This document shows, one piece after another, positions 14,995-18,024 of a stretch of 18,024 bases of DNA; position 1 is the first letter of the stretch; every line of letters starts with the position of its first letter. A program made the translations under genes and the position numbers. Origin of the DNA: Treponema sp. (GTDB taxonomy: Bacteria > Spirochaetota > Spirochaetia > Treponematales > Breznakiellaceae); NCBI GenBank assembly GCA_031266635.1, contig JAISAN010000054.1, forward strand, positions 1 through 18,024, written 5' to 3'. The notes beneath the pieces were generated by a model. The model saw only the letters and a list, made by a program, of their open reading frames with translations, did no database searches and had not been told where the DNA came from.

Positions 14995-15284
14995 GGCAGC
15001 GCCTTCCAGTCGTAAGCTGTACTGCCGGAAGCCCGGTATACGGCGGTTTTTACCCGGGCCCGGATAACGCAGTCCAGCGCGCCTTTGTCTACCGCTGTTA
15101 TTTTGGCGTTTTTAACTTCCAGCGTTCCCAGGGTTTCGTTAATGGCCCGGCGAATTTCCCGGCCAAACTGTTTCTCTACAATGCTTTGCAGTTCAATTTC
15201 AATGCCCGATGAACCGGGCTCCAGCCGTATCATAATATCGCTGGATTCCATAGTACCTGCCACACTGTTTTGCAGAATATCCAT
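14991..15284 (-). CDS. citD: Citrate lyase acyl carrier protein (CitD, gamma subunit)
   Basis: The small carrier that holds the acetyl or citryl group on a phosphoribosyl-dephospho-CoA arm. The conserved attachment serine is S14 in AGTMESSDI. The rest of the family pattern is present (EIELQSIVEKQFG and VDKGALDCVIRARV). The 97 residues match known CitD. A strong AAAGGAGAGGG lies five bases before the ATG, the best ribosome-binding site in this operon and sensible for the carrier subunit. The 81-bp gap to the upstream hydratase holds a degenerate repeat. Confidence 0.96.
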   Translation of the reverse strand: MDILQNSVAGTMESSDIMIRLEPGSSGIEIELQSIVEKQFGREIRRAINETLGTLEVKNAKITAVDKGALDCVIRARVKTAVYRASGSTAYDWKALP

Positions 15285-15310
15285 AAATACCCTCTCCTTT
15301 TTAATTCTAA

Positions 15311-15346
15311 GGCAACTGTTCTAAAAAGTGAAGTTGAAACAGCCTC
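15311..15346. repeat. Degenerate remnant of the dispersed repeat
   Basis: The stretch resembles the third hairpin of the repeat at 8091-8127 (CTGTTC, then AAGT...GAAGTT, then AACAGCCTC). It has several substitutions and its inner arm is disrupted. It sits in the gap between the hydratase and citD genes, inside the presumed operon. It looks like an old copy that has decayed. Confidence 0.5.
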
Positions 15347-15365
15347 AATTAAGCCGGTTTCCCGC

Positions 15366-17654
15366 CTAAGGTTCCTCCCTTCCGGCGGAGTAATAATTGA
15401 TGAGACAGCCGTCAATAAGGATCTGCCGTTCCGTGGCGGTAAGTTCTCCCAGGGATACGGCAATTTCCCTTGTTTCGGTTCCGATTACAAAACCCCGGAT
15501 GGAAGCGGTTTTTTCCGCCGCCGCTTTTTTTATTTCCGGGAAAAACACATAATCCCCCGGATTCAGGGCTTTTTCATCGGGAACCAGGAAGGGAAGAATC
15601 CCCCAGTTGATCAGGTTGGACCGGTAACGTTTGGTGGCGTATTCCAGGGCCAGATTTGCCGAAGCCCCAAGGACCCGCTGGCAGGAAGCCGCCTGTTCCC
15701 TAGCGGAACCGTCGCCGGGCTTGCGGGCGTAGATCGTACTGCCTATGCCGACCTGAGAGAGTTCCATGTCTTTGAAGCCGGGGATGGCGTTGATTTTTTT
15801 CAAAACTTCCGCGATTTCTTCCGCCGTTTCACCCTTTTGCCGCCGCTCCTCAAAGGCCCGGACTTCCTTGGCCCGCTCCACATATCCGGGGTCCTTCCGG
15901 CTCAGGGTAAATTCCGCCAGCCGCAGGGGGTTTGACCGGTACGATGAGGTTTCCCCCGAGGGGATAAGTTCATCGGTGGTGGTTACCGGGTCGGTGATGT
16001 AACAGATGATTTTAACCAGAAGATTTTCCGGCAGCCCCGGCATTCCGGGCCAGTCCTTGATGTTGGGGCCGAAGACCAGTTCCGTTTCCGGCCGGGGCTT
16101 TCCGATGCCCCGGTAGACCCGTTTATCGTAGATGCCGGAGTCAAAGAAAAATGCCGGCCTCCGGTAGTTTATGTCCAGCGTATCGGCGGCGGTGAGCCTG
16201 CCCTGGTTTGCCGCAGTGGCGGCGATGGAACGGGCGTCCATCAGGGCCACTGCGGCGATCTGCCCCTCGCCGGGTTTTGAGCCGTCCCGGTTCGGAAAAT
16301 TCCGGGTGGCGTGGCGGATGGAAAATTCCCCGTTGGCGGGGGTGTCTCCCGCGCCGAAACAGGGGCCGCAGAACGCTTCCCGCACCAGCACGCCCGATTC
16401 CATCAGTCTGGCAACGGCGCCGTTTTTTACCAGTTCAAGATAGGTGGGCTGGCTTTCGGGGTAGACGCTCATGGAGAAAACGTCCGAACCGGTGGATTTG
16501 CCCGCCAGAATATCCGCCGCGGCGTTGATGTTGTCGAAGCTTCCGCCGGAACAGCCCACGATGAGCCCCTGATCAACATAAATGTCCCTGCCGTGGATTT
16601 TCGATTGCAGGTCTACTTTTACCCCCGGTACGCCGATGGCCCTGTTGGCCTCCTCTTCGGTTTTGGCGAAAATATCCGCCGCGTTTTCCCGGAGTTCCCG
16701 GATGGTGTATACGTTGCTGGGGTGAAAGGGCAGGGCGATGGACGGTTCTATGGCCGCAAGGTCCACATATATAAGCCCGTCGTAGTAGGCGAGTTCTGCG
16801 GGCTTGAGTTCCCGGTAATCCGCTTTCCGCCCCCGTTTTTCCAGATATTCCCGGACCTGGTCATCGGTTTTCCAGATTGAGGTCCAACAGGTGGTTTCGG
16901 TGCTCATCACGTCGATGCCGTTCCGGAATTCCACCGGCAGATTGGCGACGCCGTCGCCCACAAATTCCATCACCTTGTTTTTTACATAGCCGTTTTTGAA
17001 CACCGCGGCGATAATCGAAAGGGCCGCGTCGTGGGGCCCTACGCCGGGCCGGGGGCTGCCGCTCAGGTACACCGCCACCACGCCGGGGTAGGGGAAGTCG
17101 TAGGTCCGGCCCACCAGCTGCTTGGCCAGCTCGCCGCCCCCTTCGCCCACCGCCATAGTCCCCAGGGCGCCGTAACGGGTGTGGCTGTCGGAACCGAGGA
17201 TCATCTTGCCGCAGCCCGCCATCATTTCCCGGTTGTAGGTGTGGATCACCGCCAGGTTGGGGGGCACATAGACGCCACCGTATTTTTTTGCCGCCGAGAG
17301 GGCGAATTTGTGATCGTCTTCATTGATGGTGCCCCCCACCGCGCAGAGGCTGTTGTGGCAGTTGGTCAGGACATAGGGGATGGGAAACCGTTCCATCCCG
17401 CTGGCCCTGGCGGTCTGGATGATCCCCACGTAGGTTATGTCGTGGGACGTGAGGGAATCAAATTTGAGGCGCAGATTTTTTTCGTCCCCGCCGTTGTGGG
17501 CGGATAAAATATTCCAGGCTATGGTTCCCCGCCGCCCCGCTTCGGGGGAAGGCGTTTTGCCCAGGTTCCGCAGTTTTGCCCGGCCTTCGTCATCGTCGCG
17601 GATAATTTCGGAGCCATTCAAAAGCCATGCTCCGGTCTGATATAGTTCGATCAT
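15366..17654 (-). CDS. Aconitase-family hydratase (YbhJ-like)
   Basis: A 4Fe-4S dehydratase of the aconitase superfamily, closest in style to the YbhJ-like hydratases. The exact substrate is not known from sequence. Cluster cysteines are C368 in VGCSGGSFDN, and C429 and C432 in AFCGPCFG. Other family motifs are TNCHNSLCAVGGTINEDDH, GSDSHTRYGALGTMA and GEFSIRHATRNFPNR. The start chosen is ATG 17654 (MIELYQTG), giving 762 residues, close to the roughly 750 of YbhJ. The frame is open to a TTG at 17792, but that TTG lies in the promoter -35 box, so it cannot be in the message. Lead position in front of citDEFC-citXG suggests it feeds citrate to, or takes it from, citrate lyase. Confidence 0.9.
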   Translation of the reverse strand: MIELYQTGAWLLNGSEIIRDDDEGRAKLRNLGKTPSPEAGRRGTIAWNILSAHNGGDEKNLRLKFDSLTSHDITYVGIIQTARASGMERFPIPYVLTNCHNSLCAVGGTINEDDHKFALSAAKKYGGVYVPPNLAVIHTYNREMMAGCGKMILGSDSHTRYGALGTMAVGEGGGELAKQLVGRTYDFPYPGVVAVYLSGSPRPGVGPHDAALSIIAAVFKNGYVKNKVMEFVGDGVANLPVEFRNGIDVMSTETTCWTSIWKTDDQVREYLEKRGRKADYRELKPAELAYYDGLIYVDLAAIEPSIALPFHPSNVYTIRELRENAADIFAKTEEEANRAIGVPGVKVDLQSKIHGRDIYVDQGLIVGCSGGSFDNINAAADILAGKSTGSDVFSMSVYPESQPTYLELVKNGAVARLMESGVLVREAFCGPCFGAGDTPANGEFSIRHATRNFPNRDGSKPGEGQIAAVALMDARSIAATAANQGRLTAADTLDINYRRPAFFFDSGIYDKRVYRGIGKPRPETELVFGPNIKDWPGMPGLPENLLVKIICYITDPVTTTDELIPSGETSSYRSNPLRLAEFTLSRKDPGYVERAKEVRAFEERRQKGETAEEIAEVLKKINAIPGFKDMELSQVGIGSTIYARKPGDGSAREQAASCQRVLGASANLALEYATKRYRSNLINWGILPFLVPDEKALNPGDYVFFPEIKKAAAEKTASIRGFVIGTETREIAVSLGELTATERQILIDGCLINYYSAGREEP

Positions 17655-17763
17655 AGGTGTTTTCCGTACTACCGGCATCATAACCTGAAAAGCGGCGTCC
17701 TGGTTAAAAGGGCGGTAATTTTGTCTGAAATATTTTGGAGCTGATTTTAGAAAGCTCACTGAT

Positions 17764-17792
17764 AATATAGAATATATGGTTGAAATTGTCAA
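17764..17792 (-). promoter_or_regulatory. Sigma-70 type promoter of the hydratase-cit operon
   Basis: Read on the minus strand, TTGACA (17792-17787) is followed after exactly 17 bases by TATATT (17769-17764). That is 6 of 6 and 5 of 6 consensus bases at the ideal spacing. Transcription would start near 17757, leaving a leader of about 100 bases before the ATG at 17654. No strong Shine-Dalgarno precedes that ATG (GGAAA is the best candidate). Confidence 0.75.
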
Positions 17793-17858
17793 TTTTTGTC
17801 CGCTTTGTTCAGTGTCCGGCTTGACTACGCGGCTTTTGATGTGTTTAACTGAAAATAG

Positions 17859-17967
17859 GCCGTTTTACGGCGTTTGTTTGGGGGTAAATCCCCGATGCGC
17901 CGGACGGCAGGGGGGATAATGTCCGGGTATTTGTTATTACAAAAATTTACTCCTAATTTACCCCAAA
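17859..17967. promoter_or_regulatory. Inverted and direct repeats upstream of the sigma-54 promoter
   Basis: Several symmetric motifs crowd this gap. GCCGT-TTT-ACGGC lies at 17859-17871. TTTGGGGGTAAAT (17877-17889) is matched in reverse by ATTTACCCCAAA (17956-17967). AATTTACTCC (17944-17953) and AATTTACCCC (17955-17964) are direct repeats 11 bases apart. CCGGAC (17900-17905) and GTCCGG (17921-17926) form an inverted pair, and GTCCGG recurs at 17814-17819. They are candidates for activator or repressor binding sites acting on the divergent promoters. No bound factor can be named. Confidence 0.45.
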
Positions 17968-17977
17968 TACGGGCCGC

Positions 17978-18024
<47 letters not shown>

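Overview
The window looks like chromosomal DNA from a GC-rich treponeme-like spirochaete, possibly of the termite-gut type. That placement is inferred from overall protein style, the GC-rich coding sequence and the spacer hairpin repeats; no database search was possible. The left two thirds read rightward (+) and hold housekeeping genes. The right third reads leftward (-) and holds a complete citrate lyase operon. The two blocks converge at about 10051-10104.

Left block: a repeat-rich leader (1-348), ispE (isoprenoid precursor kinase), spoVG (RNA/DNA-binding regulator), a tRNA-Gln(UUG) gene, rplY/ctc (ribosomal protein L25), tilS (tRNA-Ile lysidine synthetase), ftsH (membrane AAA protease), an exported helical-repeat protein with five DxDxDG loops, and a lipoprotein HtrA-type serine protease with two PDZ-like regions. 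The order ispE-spoVG-ctc-tilS-ftsH is a compressed form of the order known from Bacillus subtilis (ispE-purR-yabJ-spoVG-glmU-prs-ctc-pth ... tilS-hpt-ftsH). FtsH, the exported repeat protein and the HtrA-like lipoprotein make a plausible envelope quality-control group.

Right block (transcribed right to left): an aconitase-family hydratase, then citD, citE, citF, citC and a fused citXG. These supply all three citrate lyase subunits, the acetylating ligase and both enzymes that make and attach the prosthetic group. A strong promoter (TTGACA, 17 bp, TATATT) sits upstream of the hydratase and shows that the hydratase starts at 17654 rather than further upstream. The hydratase could interconvert citrate with other tricarboxylates, and the lyase splits citrate into acetate and oxaloacetate. 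No citrate transporter or two-component regulator lies in the window.

The intergenic DNA is the least ordinary part. (1) A roughly 115-bp, three-hairpin dispersed repeat occurs twice in full, in opposite orientations (191-303 and 8010-8127), and twice as partial or degenerate copies (1578-1616, 15311-15346). One copy supplies the last nine codons and the stop of the exported repeat protein. (2) The 3' end of the tRNA-Gln gene is duplicated about 156 bp downstream, around a hairpin-rich segment. (3) At the right edge a near-perfect sigma-54 promoter (TTGGCACG-N4-TTGCT) runs straight into a (CT)16 microsatellite, with GGGGTAAAT-type half-sites just upstream. It points rightward to a gene outside the window. 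I did not find a clearly new multi-gene system; items (1) to (3) are the best candidates for follow-up.
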